Shown: positions 1 to 6,254, counted from the stretch's first letter. The stretch: DNA of 10,517 nt from Candidatus Cloacimonadota bacterium (GCA_030445745.1 JASUTE010000034.1:1-10517); one strand, 5' to 3'. Notes: a model not told the origin generated them from the letters alone. Numbers and translations are program-made.

Positions 1-1
1 G

Positions 2-163
2 ATACTAAAGCATGAGGCAAGGGACTTCTATGATGAGCTGAAACGACAACGTAGCCGGGAAGTATCCTTTTCCGATTTGTCGGCAAAGCAACTGGAGCAA
101 GCAGAAAAAGGGAAAAATAGCCTTAATTTATGCTTTAGGCAATATTCACATGGGGAAAAGTAA
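2..163 (+). pseudogene. sppA: SppA upstream fragment, out of frame with the catalytic part
   Basis: This open frame enters from the left edge of the window and encodes a charged, helical stretch (ARDFYDELKRQRSREVSFSD and onward to EQAEKGK). It looks like the linker between the two halves of a 67-kDa-type SppA. At EKGK the homology passes to the next frame: 114-149 reads KIALIYALGNIH, the standard opening beta-strand of an S49 domain, directly continuous with the protein starting at 150. The A-run at 113-117 has five As, and four would join both parts into one protein. The frame-2 reading past about 118 (ending at a stop at 161-163) is therefore probably not native. This may be a real frameshift mutation or a homopolymer sequencing error; the sequence alone cannot say which. 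Confidence 0.7.
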
Positions 164-974
164 AGGAAACAGCAGTATCGGCTCTGAAACAGTAGCAAAG
201 CAGATAAAAAAGGCGCGTGAAGATGATAAAATAAAAGGCATAATCTTGCGAGTAGATAGCGGCGGTGGTTCAGCATTAGCTTCCGAAATTATTGCCCGCG
301 AAATAAAACTGTGCAATAGTGGTGAAAATGCCAAACCAGTTGTTGTTTCTATGGGTGGAGCTGCCGCTTCTGGCGGTTACTACATCTCTTGCTATGCCGA
401 TAAGATATTTGCTGATCCAGGTACTATAACTGGTTCCATCGGCGTGGTTGGCATGGTTCCCGACCTTTCCCAATTATGGGATAAAGTGTTGGTAAACTGG
501 TCTGTAGTTAAAAAAGGGAAACATGCTGATTTTATGAATATCAATCGTGGACTTTCCCAAGATGAGTTAGAGATGCTGAAAAATTCTGTTCAGCATTCCT
601 ACTACAGCTTCACATCCGAAGTTGCAGAGGGCAGAGGTATGACCCAACCCGAGGTTCATAAAGTAGCTAAAGGAAGAGTATGGACAGGTAAACAAGCGCT
701 GGAAAGAGGGTTAGTAGATGAAATTGGTGGCCTGCAGGATGCTATAGCAGCTATCAAAGAAATTGCCGGAGTGGAAAACCAGGTCGAGTTGGTCGATTTT
801 AGCGAAACTAAAGGCAAACTTACGCTCAATCTCTCTTTCAGTAATTTAAATACTCAAGCTAAAAATCCTATTCCGCCTGAGTTGAATTCTATAAAAAATA
901 TGTTACAAAACTACCAACTTTACCAAAATGAGAAAATACTATATCTAATGCCCTATCACTTTGATATCAGATAA
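150..974 (+). CDS. sppA: Signal peptide peptidase SppA, C-terminal S49 catalytic domain (5' part frameshifted)
   Basis: SppA is an inner-membrane serine protease of family S49 that degrades signal peptides after their release. Numbered from the ATG at 150, the protein shows LRVDSGGGS (residues 33-41, usual form LRxDSPGGS), SMGGAAASGGYYIS with the nucleophile Ser74, TGSIGVVG (94-101) and GRVWTGKQALERGLVDEIGG (175-194). Fifty-two residues after Ser74, where single-domain SppA carries its general-base Lys, there is Ala126. This fits the second half of the 67-kDa two-domain type, in which the first domain supplies Lys; that domain would lie left of the window. The ATG at 150 is probably not a true start: it sits inside the first strand of the domain, no convincing ribosome site precedes it, and matching sequence continues upstream through the frameshift. 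Family call is very sure; whether the gene is intact is not. Confidence 0.93.
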   Translation: MGKSKGNSSIGSETVAKQIKKAREDDKIKGIILRVDSGGGSALASEIIAREIKLCNSGENAKPVVVSMGGAAASGGYYISCYADKIFADPGTITGSIGVVGMVPDLSQLWDKVLVNWSVVKKGKHADFMNINRGLSQDELEMLKNSVQHSYYSFTSEVAEGRGMTQPEVHKVAKGRVWTGKQALERGLVDEIGGLQDAIAAIKEIAGVENQVELVDFSETKGKLTLNLSFSNLNTQAKNPIPPELNSIKNMLQNYQLYQNEKILYLMPYHFDIR

Positions 975-983
975 AATGTAATA

Positions 984-1011
984 GCCTCGCCGTAGTGGCG
1001 GGGCTTTTTTT
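984..1011 (+). terminator. Rho-independent terminator of sppA
   Basis: An 8-bp stem GCCTCGCC/GGCGGGGC (one T-G pair) with loop GTAGT is followed by seven Ts, 10 nt after the sppA stop. The T-run overlaps the stop codon of the convergent permease gene. On the minus strand the hairpin lacks a clean T-run, so termination from that side would be weaker. Confidence 0.9.
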
Positions 1012-1729
1012 ATAAAATTCCAATTCCACCGAATATCGAAATTATTCCCAGTAGAATAAGTAAAAGCAGAGTAATTTTTCTAAAATGCTCTTCTTTAATT
1101 TTATGGGAAAAGTAGTTTCCAGCCAGCACACCCATCAACAGTGCTGGCAGATATTTTAAACTAATGTTCAACACAGGTGTCGTTAGCAAATTGTTCATAA
1201 TATAAACTGGAATAGTGAAAATATTCAAAATAAAAAAATATGCAGCTAAATTAGAGCGAAACACGTTTTTATCTACTTCTTGATTTGTAAGAAGTAGAAT
1301 TATTGGAGGGCCACTCATACTTATACTGCCACTTAAAATTCCGCTGATCAAACCAATAGGAGCTGAGACCATGCTGTTTTGCTTGAATTTCTTTTTGAAG
1401 CCCAATAACTGCAAACATCCAAAAACAAAGATAAGGAATCCAATTCCTATCCGCAAATAATTATCTGGTAAAACCACTAGCAAGTGTGTTCCTAACGGCA
1501 TTCCTATGATTCCAAAAATTAGTAAAACTAATATACGCTTAAGCTCTAGCGAGCGCCAGCAGCTGCTGAAGACCACAACATTTATTAAAATAGAATATAA
1601 AAGTAGAACTGGTACCATAAGTTTGGGCGAAAAGAAAAGAGTAAGAAGTGGTACAGCCAGAATGGAAAAACCAAATCCGGTTAGCCCTTGCAGCATAGCA
1701 GCCAGTAGAAAAATTAAACCTATTTTCAA
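1010..1729 (-). CDS. TSUP-family permease (TauE/SafE, DUF81), putative anion exporter
   Basis: This is a 239-residue, almost wholly hydrophobic protein with about eight membrane segments (roughly 3-30, 38-56, 66-88, 92-110, 122-147, 163-182, 192-207, 218-237). It has the internal duplication of the TSUP family: GLTGFGFSILAVPLL (15-29) near the start of the first half and GLISGILSGSISMSGPP (126-142) at the second. Family members move sulfite, sulfoacetate or other organosulfur anions, but the substrate cannot be read from sequence. The start is TTG, overlapping the stop of the patatin gene as TTGA; an in-frame TAA just upstream rules out a longer protein. The first ATG (residue 12) would cut into the first membrane segment. 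Translation is probably coupled to the patatin gene. It is the last gene of the operon. Confidence 0.85.
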   Translation of the reverse strand: MKIGLIFLLAAMLQGLTGFGFSILAVPLLTLFFSPKLMVPVLLLYSILINVVVFSSCWRSLELKRILVLLIFGIIGMPLGTHLLVVLPDNYLRIGIGFLIFVFGCLQLLGFKKKFKQNSMVSAPIGLISGILSGSISMSGPPIILLLTNQEVDKNVFRSNLAAYFFILNIFTIPVYIMNNLLTTPVLNISLKYLPALLMGVLAGNYFSHKIKEEHFRKITLLLLILLGIISIFGGIGIL

Positions 1730-2538
1730 GTTAACTTACTCAATTTCTCTCTGAATTTTTCTACATCAGTTTGCACACTTTCCAGTATCTCTTGCATCAA
1801 ATGAAAATCAAGAATATTGAATCCCTCCAGTTGTGGGCGTATAAAAATATCAGGTTTCTGTGTTTCTAATTTAGTATCTATTAACGAACCTTGCATGATT
1901 TGGAAAGAAGCAAGGATCGATTCGAACACCGAGGGAATTTTTGGGCTTTCATCATCGATTTGCCCTGTCACGTCGATGGCAATCACAATATCACATTCTT
2001 TTTCTAATTTGTCATAGGGTAGTGGATTGGTTACACCTCCGTCCACGTAGATTTTATCGCCAATTTTTACAGGTTCAAAAATACCTGGAATAGAGATACT
2101 AGCTCTGACTGCTTTACCTAAATTACCAGTTTGGAAAATTTTTTCTTCCATCTTCCAAAAATCGGTAGCTGCTATCTTAAGGGGTATCTTTAGTTCCGAA
2201 AAATCTTGGATTCCCACTGTTTTCTGGAAATAATCGAGTATTTTATCACCTTTCACAAATCCGTGATGGGGGAAAAAGGGAAGATCGATAAGCGCAGAGT
2301 ATTCTTTAATTTTTGGTTTAGGAAATAACGCTGCCAATTTATCGGCAGGAGTACCAGCGCAATATAAGGCACCGATTAGCGCACCTATGCTAGTTCCAGC
2401 AACCATAGTTGGTTTTATTTCTAGTTCATCCAATACTTTTAGGAAGGCAATATGGCCGAACCCTTTAGCTCCGCCGCCTCCCAATGCTATGCCAATTTTC
2501 TTTTTTCGTAGTTGTTGCATTTTTTTGAAAAAATTCAT
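1726..2538 (-). CDS. Patatin-like phospholipase (RssA/NTE type)
   Basis: Patatin-family lipid acyl hydrolases use a Ser-Asp dyad. All family marks are present in 270 residues: oxyanion-hole loop GGGGAKGFGH (20-29), nucleophile elbow GTSIG (48-52, Ser50), ATDF (124-127), the AVRASISIPGIFEPV segment (143-157), and DGG (166-168, catalytic Asp166) followed by NPLP. The size matches the short bacterial RssA-like group with no cyclic-nucleotide or barrel domain, and there is no signal peptide, so it is likely a cytoplasmic or membrane-associated esterase/phospholipase. The ATG overlaps the stop of the metallo-hydrolase gene by ATGA, and its own stop overlaps the permease start, so all three are probably translationally coupled. 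The natural substrate is unknown. Confidence 0.92.
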   Translation of the reverse strand: MNFFKKMQQLRKKKIGIALGGGGAKGFGHIAFLKVLDELEIKPTMVAGTSIGALIGALYCAGTPADKLAALFPKPKIKEYSALIDLPFFPHHGFVKGDKILDYFQKTVGIQDFSELKIPLKIAATDFWKMEEKIFQTGNLGKAVRASISIPGIFEPVKIGDKIYVDGGVTNPLPYDKLEKECDIVIAIDVTGQIDDESPKIPSVFESILASFQIMQGSLIDTKLETQKPDIFIRPQLEGFNILDFHLMQEILESVQTDVEKFREKLSKLT

Positions 2539-3182
2539 ATTACCAACACCTTTCCTACCCCTCCATCAATCGTGGTATGGGGATATTGTTTTTTTATTTC
2601 TGACCGATTTTGGGTACAGTGAGTGGGGCAGATGAGTTGAAAATTTTCCAACATCTGATAATTAGAAAAGCCATGAAAACCACCAATAATTGCATAGAGT
2701 GGAGCAATAGTTTGCGCAAAATCGAGGAAGGGTTTTAGTCCTGGATGCGAGCAGCCTACCAAAATTACAGCTCCTTGAGTTGTTTTTAAAACCACTGCCT
2801 GTTCCCATTTGCCATCGCCTGCTACAATCCCTGTGCTGTAGATTTCTGCAGCTATTTTCTGCGGAGATTCAATGAAATGAAGATTTTTGTGGTTCTTAAT
2901 ACCGTGTAGATTTTGCGGAATATACAAAGATGCCGTTTTGTTTTGGTTTAATAACCAGGAGAGTCCGCCAATATGGTCGAAATCGTTGTGTGATATAAAT
3001 AAGATATCTGCCAATTTAGGATTTATTTTCAATTTTCGCATGTTTTTTCTTAAAATCTCTCCGTTTTGTCCAGTATCAAAAATTATTTTATGCTCCTCAG
3101 TTTCAATGTAACAACTAAATCCCCAATCAGCAAGATATGCAGAATTCGTACTGGTATTATCGTAGGTTATGGTTATTTGCAT
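2535..3182 (-). CDS. Metallo-beta-lactamase-fold hydrolase
   Basis: This 215-residue MBL-fold protein carries DTG (36-38), the metal motif HNDFDH (65-70) followed by IGGL, His146 in GCSHPG, GGFH (167-170) and PTHCT (186-190). The overall pattern resembles the COG1237 group (annotated as dihydropterin/ribofuranosyl-aminobenzene phosphate synthase-like hydrolases). The second position of HxHxDH is Asp rather than His, a form known in ComEC-type MBL domains. The ATG at 3182 is preceded 7 nt upstream by AAGGA, while the in-frame TTG at 3263 would add 27 residues overlapping the preceding gene and has no such support. It starts 4 nt after the zinc-ribbon gene ends and ends in an ATGA overlap with the patatin gene. 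Substrate is unknown. Confidence 0.87.
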   Translation of the reverse strand: MQITITYDNTSTNSAYLADWGFSCYIETEEHKIIFDTGQNGEILRKNMRKLKINPKLADILFISHNDFDHIGGLSWLLNQNKTASLYIPQNLHGIKNHKNLHFIESPQKIAAEIYSTGIVAGDGKWEQAVVLKTTQGAVILVGCSHPGLKPFLDFAQTIAPLYAIIGGFHGFSNYQMLENFQLICPTHCTQNRSEIKKQYPHTTIDGGVGKVLVI

Positions 3183-3186
3183 AGGG

Positions 3187-3417
3187 CTATCCTTTTTGTT
3201 TAGTACCGCTATAGATAAAAGCAGATTGATCCATTTTGATATAATTTCCCATTTCAATTCCAATTCTATTACCGCAAGTACAAAATACAGCTCCGTCTTT
3301 GCGAATAGTGTTATCGTTTTTTATCTTATTTTTCCAGCAATGCAGAACTCTACCTATACCAATTTTGTGGTATTTAAACAATTTTTGTTTACATTTAGCG
3401 CATTTAATGGTCAACAT
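3187..3417 (-). CDS. Small zinc-ribbon-like protein (76 aa), function unknown
   Basis: The protein has CxxC (Cys6, Cys9), a lone Cys27, and CTCGN (Cys46, Cys48), so it probably binds one zinc; the CxC second half is unusual for a zinc ribbon. The rest is basic (KIGIGR, KNKIKND) and then RIGIEMGNYIKMDQSAFIYSG. The ATG at 3417 gives the start: it overlaps the glycosylase stop by 7 nt and begins MLTIKCAKC. A longer frame opening at 3459 would add 14 residues lying entirely inside the glycosylase gene. I recognise the general look (short conserved proteins of this type occur in several anaerobes and archaea) but no function. Its last codons contain the ribosome site of the next gene. Confidence 0.72.
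   Translation of the reverse strand: MLTIKCAKCKQKLFKYHKIGIGRVLHCWKNKIKNDNTIRKDGAVFCTCGNRIGIEMGNYIKMDQSAFIYSGTKQKG
3190..3194 (-). promoter_or_regulatory. Ribosome binding site fixing the metallo-hydrolase start
   Basis: AAGGA on the minus strand lies 7 nt before the ATG at 3182 and abuts the TAG stop of the zinc-ribbon gene. It supports the short start over the TTG at 3263. Confidence 0.7.
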
Positions 3418-4169
3418 TGTTTCAAATATTCCATCAGGGTGCCATCTGGGAGCATCCAATCAGGGTGTGGTTGTCCACGACTTTCCATTTGGAAGCGTAC
3501 GCAATTTTGCCAGTTTCCTAAGCAATACAATTGACGCCAACTAGGGTCAATTATTCCTTTTTCGGTGAATTTTTTCATAGGACAGCTACGGTGCCAACAG
3601 CAGTAGGTTTCCAGAGTTTTTAAAATAGCATATTTTTCTGAAATATTTTCTTTTAACTCGGGGCGATGCAATATAGAAGCTGGATGAGCCAAGGGCAGAA
3701 CTTTGAATTTACCTGTCCACTGCAATTCACCGAAATTTTTATAGAATTCTGCTTTTTCTACGGGAAAATCTAAATGGAATTGTGAGAATATAAATCGGGA
3801 AGCATAAAAACCTAAAGGTACGATGATTTCAGGCTTAACTTCCTCTATTTCTTGCAACAGAAATTCACTGCAGGCATCTATTTCGCGCTGTTTAGGTTTG
3901 CGGTTGTGGGGTAAATTGCATTTCAGCAGATTTGTCCAATAATAGTTTTTGGTATTTAACCTGTGTTCGGTAATAATTTGGCGTAGAACAGTGCCAGAAG
4001 GTCCCACAAACATTGAGTCTGCTTTGTCTTCCTGTTCACCTGGTGCTTGGGCCACAATCAGAAAACGTCCCTTTGGGTTACCTTCTGGGCAAATAGCATT
4101 ATTTCTGGAAATGGCTAATTCACATTTGTGGCAATTTTTTATCTGTGAGCAGATTTTTTGCCTGTTCAT
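3411..4169 (-). CDS. Family-4-type uracil-DNA glycosylase with Cys-rich C-terminal extension
   Basis: Family 4 glycosylases excise uracil from DNA and carry a [4Fe-4S] cluster. Here the probable cluster ligands are Cys13, Cys16, Cys84 and Cys100, in the family arrangement CxxC...C...C. AQAPGEQED (40-48, usual GEAPGxxE), FVGPSG (54-59), TNLLKC (79-84) with NRKP after it, and HPAS (162-165) are the other active-site landmarks. The Glu of GEAPG is Gln41 here. The catalytic domain ends near residue 188, about the usual length. A further 64 residues follow with Cys190, 191, 196, 216, 223 and 252 and a strongly patterned core (CPMKKF, YCLGNWQNCVRF, HPDWMLPDGT) suggestive of a second metal site. The start overlaps the radical SAM stop (ATGA). 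Glycosylase call is strong; the tail's role is unknown. Confidence 0.9.
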   Translation of the reverse strand: MNRQKICSQIKNCHKCELAISRNNAICPEGNPKGRFLIVAQAPGEQEDKADSMFVGPSGTVLRQIITEHRLNTKNYYWTNLLKCNLPHNRKPKQREIDACSEFLLQEIEEVKPEIIVPLGFYASRFIFSQFHLDFPVEKAEFYKNFGELQWTGKFKVLPLAHPASILHRPELKENISEKYAILKTLETYCCWHRSCPMKKFTEKGIIDPSWRQLYCLGNWQNCVRFQMESRGQPHPDWMLPDGTLMEYLKQC

Positions 4170-5191
4170 TTCACTTTTTTTTCCTTTATTTTTAACTTCA
4201 CCCCTTCACCACAATTCCGGCACATAGCAAGAGCTGCGCGGTTTTTTAGAATTTTACTACGAAAATTTTGGTAGGCTTCCGATTGCCATACTTGCAGTAC
4301 ACTATTCTCGTTTACATTTCCTATCTTAAAGTCTATATCTTTATCAAAACAACATACAGCTGCTTCACCATTCCAATTTATTACCGGTTGTGTCCAAATA
4401 CGCCGACAGCGGTTTTTTATGCCATATTTAAGCTCGAAAGCTTCTCCACTAACCTTATAACGTCTATATTTGGGATTTTGCGGCAGAAAGTTCTGGATGT
4501 CTTCTTTAGAATAAACCTGCGCCGATTTTAATTCCAAATTATCAACTTCCAAACTGCTGCCTAACTTTTTCATTGCTTCTATCTGGTGTTCGTTGTGCTT
4601 CATTACTATAAACTGCCAGCGAATAAGCGGTGATCTGCTTTTTAGCTTCTTTTTTACAGCTACAATATTTTTTACATTTTCTATTACTTTCTCTAATTTT
4701 CCATTACGACGATATTTATTGTAAACTTCTTGGGTAGTACCATCTGCAGAAACAATGAGGCTGTCCAAACCAGAATTTACTATTTGTTGGCCATTTAAAT
4801 CGGTATTGGCATTGGTAGAAACCAAGGTAAAAAGTTTGGCATCAGAAGCGTACTTTACCATTTTTACAAAATCTTTATTCAAAAATGGTTCACCCTGATT
4901 CCACAAGATCACCATCAGCGAATATGGAGCTATTTCATCTATTATTTTTTGAAATAAAGAAAACTCCATATAACCCTTTTCACGCTTTAGAGTGCCATTA
5001 CCACTAGGACACATAGGGCAGTGCAAATTACAAATATTTGTGGGTTCTATCATCAGAATGGGTGGATAGCCCCAAGCGAATGGTTTCTTAAGTAATTTAG
5101 ATAAAAAATAACCTGAATAGGCTTTTACAGCATTCCAGAATCTTTTCCAAGTGAGGCTCTTACGGATAAAACGAATATTTTCCTGTATCAT
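4166..5191 (-). CDS. Radical SAM protein with SPASM-like C-terminal cluster domain
   Basis: The 341-residue protein carries the radical SAM cluster motif CNLHCPMC (Cys54, Cys58, Cys61), the downstream NQGEP segment (98-102) and VSADG (147-151). The C-terminal part has Cys262 (RCRRIW), a CC pair (280-281) in NWNGEAAVCCFDKD, GNV (291-293) and CRNC (324-327), matching SPASM-type auxiliary cluster domains. Such enzymes cleave S-adenosylmethionine to start radical chemistry, often in peptide or cofactor modification. No precursor peptide is visible nearby, so the substrate is not inferable. The ATG has AAGGAAG a few bases upstream. It lies 63 nt after the DUF2007 gene with no terminator between, so both may share a promoter, and it overlaps the glycosylase gene by 4 nt. 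Confidence 0.9.
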   Translation of the reverse strand: MIQENIRFIRKSLTWKRFWNAVKAYSGYFLSKLLKKPFAWGYPPILMIEPTNICNLHCPMCPSGNGTLKREKGYMEFSLFQKIIDEIAPYSLMVILWNQGEPFLNKDFVKMVKYASDAKLFTLVSTNANTDLNGQQIVNSGLDSLIVSADGTTQEVYNKYRRNGKLEKVIENVKNIVAVKKKLKSRSPLIRWQFIVMKHNEHQIEAMKKLGSSLEVDNLELKSAQVYSKEDIQNFLPQNPKYRRYKVSGEAFELKYGIKNRCRRIWTQPVINWNGEAAVCCFDKDIDFKIGNVNENSVLQVWQSEAYQNFRSKILKNRAALAMCRNCGEGVKLKIKEKKVK

Positions 5192-5254
5192 ACTCTTCCT
5201 TTATCTTTTTAGGACAATTTTGCAAAGCCAATAGAGAGCAGCAACCAGAATTTT

Positions 5255-5575
5255 TCATTTCAGCTTTTCTAAAAGTTGTTCAGCCACCTCAGCATCTTCC
5301 TCACTAACTTTTATTCCGGGTGGTCCCGAAAGTGGATTAAACCCATATCCTAAACGGCCGATTCCAATTAAATCCTGGATGTGTTCATTCACAACATAAT
5401 AGGGAATATCGGCATCTTCTAAAATTGATTTAGCAATGGCAATTGTGCCAGCATCTCCGGTTTGTAACACTGTTACCAGCTCTGTTTCCTTGTTCTCGTC
5501 GAACAAGGGAACGTTGCACTCAGGACAGCGCTTTACATCTGAATTGTACATCTTTCCACATTTAAGACAAATCAT
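5255..5575 (-). CDS. Zinc-ribbon plus DUF2007 protein (putative signal transducing)
   Basis: This 106-residue protein has an N-terminal zinc ribbon, CxxC (Cys3, Cys6) and CPEC (Cys17, Cys20). A DUF2007-like domain follows (about 33-106): ELVTVLQTGDAGTIAIAKSI, ILEDADIPYYVVNE, and the terminal PPGIKVSEEDAEVAEQLLE. DUF2007 proteins are predicted small alpha/beta sensors with a GlnB-like fold, with no settled biochemical role. The start is well fixed: GGAGG sits 5 nt before the ATG. It is the first gene on the minus strand from the divergent promoter region and probably heads the transcript that runs into the radical SAM gene. Confidence 0.82.
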   Translation of the reverse strand: MICLKCGKMYNSDVKRCPECNVPLFDENKETELVTVLQTGDAGTIAIAKSILEDADIPYYVVNEHIQDLIGIGRLGYGFNPLSGPPGIKVSEEDAEVAEQLLEKLK

Positions 5576-5590
5576 TTTAACCTCCAGCTA

Positions 5591-5619
5591 AAAGTTAATT
5601 GCGGATGTTAATTAGTCAA
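5591..5619 (-). promoter_or_regulatory. Weak candidate promoter for the minus-strand operon
   Basis: TTGACT (5619-5614) is a good -35 element. At 17 nt the -10 would be AACTTT, and at 16 nt TAACTT, both poor matches. It lies about 20-40 nt before the DUF2007 ATG and is supported mainly by position. Confidence 0.35.
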
Positions 5620-5642
5620 GCTGCAAAAAAAGCAAATTAAAC

Positions 5643-5671
5643 TTGACTTCAAATAATTCTATTGTTATTTT
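5643..5671 (+). promoter_or_regulatory. Sigma70-like promoter for the 123-aa protein gene
   Basis: TTGACT (5643-5648), a 17-nt spacer and TATTTT (5666-5671) point to the gene at 5741, giving a leader of roughly 60 nt. The -35 matches consensus at five of six positions; the -10 is moderate. Confidence 0.55.
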
Positions 5672-5674
5672 TAC

Positions 5675-5724
5675 GAATGATGAGGAATGATGAAAAAAAT
5701 GATAAATTAACAATTTTTTAACAA
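5675..5724 (+). repeat. Two helically phased direct-repeat pairs in the leader
   Basis: GAATGATGA occurs at 5675-5683 and again at 5685-5693 (period 10). TTAACAA occurs at 5707-5713 and 5718-5724 (period 11). Both pairs lie between the predicted -10 and the ribosome site of the 5741 gene. The spacing of about one DNA turn is typical of tandem protein-binding sites, but the region is AT-rich and chance repeats are possible. Confidence 0.45.
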
Positions 5725-5740
5725 ATTCATAGGAGGTTAT

Positions 5741-6112
5741 ATGGAAAAGCAACAGGTGTCATTCAGTAACTTGGAACGTAAGTATGCTCATGAAGTTCGT
5801 AACAAGATCAATCATGCAGAAAGTATTACTGATCTACGTCGTTTATTTCAGCATACAGTTGCTAACTTTCTTTTGGAAATTTTCGAAGATGGCGATTTTA
5901 CTATAAGGGAAGAAGATATCCAATTTGATCCCGAAAATAAAAAATATTACACAATTAACCCAAATCTATTGGAAAAACCTGCTTTTAAAAAAGTGTGGGA
6001 AACATCTGATTTGCCAGATTTGTTACATAGATTTTCTAAAGCAATTTTCAACCATTATATAACCTTAAGTAAACACCACGAGCGTACAGAAAAGAAAATA
6101 AGGAATCATTAG
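5741..6112 (+). CDS. Hypothetical protein, 123 aa, unrecognised
   Basis: I do not recognise this family. The gene looks genuine: AGGAGG lies 4 nt before the ATG, a promoter candidate sits upstream and a strong terminator follows the stop. The protein is soluble, Cys-free and mostly helical in appearance, with many charged residues. Residues 8-50 (through HEVRNKINHAES and LRRLFQHTVANFLLEIFEDG) and 80-115 look like helical blocks around a central segment with aromatic and acidic residues (REEDIQFDPENKKYYTI, 56-72). There is no signal peptide, membrane segment or metal motif. It is transcribed alone, divergently from the DUF2007 operon. A small regulatory or adaptor protein is possible, but that is only a guess. 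Confidence 0.8.
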   Translation: MEKQQVSFSNLERKYAHEVRNKINHAESITDLRRLFQHTVANFLLEIFEDGDFTIREEDIQFDPENKKYYTINPNLLEKPAFKKVWETSDLPDLLHRFSKAIFNHYITLSKHHERTEKKIRNH

Positions 6113-6128
6113 TTCATAAGAAAATAAG

Positions 6129-6157
6129 AGGGATGAGAAAAAACTCATCCCTTTTTT
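6129..6157 (+). terminator. Rho-independent terminator after the 123-aa protein gene
   Basis: Perfect 9-bp stem AGGGATGAG/CTCATCCCT with an A6 loop, followed by TTTTT. It separates this gene from gcvT, so gcvT must have its own promoter. Confidence 0.93.
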
Positions 6158-6254
6158 AGTAGATAGAAACTTTTTTGATTTTAATAACCAAAGAACTTTA
6201 CAAAAAAGTAAAAAAGAAAAATTTTACTAAAAAACAATAAAAAGGAGAGTTATT

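Noticed and set aside
104-117. Programmed ribosomal frameshift in sppA
   Set aside because: The change needed is +1, while the A-rich site resembles -1 slippery sites; no pseudoknot is evident and the family has no known recoding. An indel or sequencing error is simpler.
28-276. Minus-strand open frame antisense to sppA
   Set aside because: Shadow of the protease gene with unnatural Phe/Cys/Ser-rich composition.
1817-2635. Plus-strand open frames across the patatin gene
   Set aside because: Shadows of a gene with complete catalytic motifs on the minus strand.
2535-3263. Longer metallo-hydrolase starting at TTG 3263
   Set aside because: AAGGA is correctly spaced before the ATG at 3182, and the longer form would overlap most of the zinc-ribbon gene's C-terminal part.
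3187-3459. 90-residue version of the zinc-ribbon protein
   Set aside because: The first 14 residues lie inside the glycosylase gene; the ATG at 3417 begins at the conserved-looking MLTIKCAKC.
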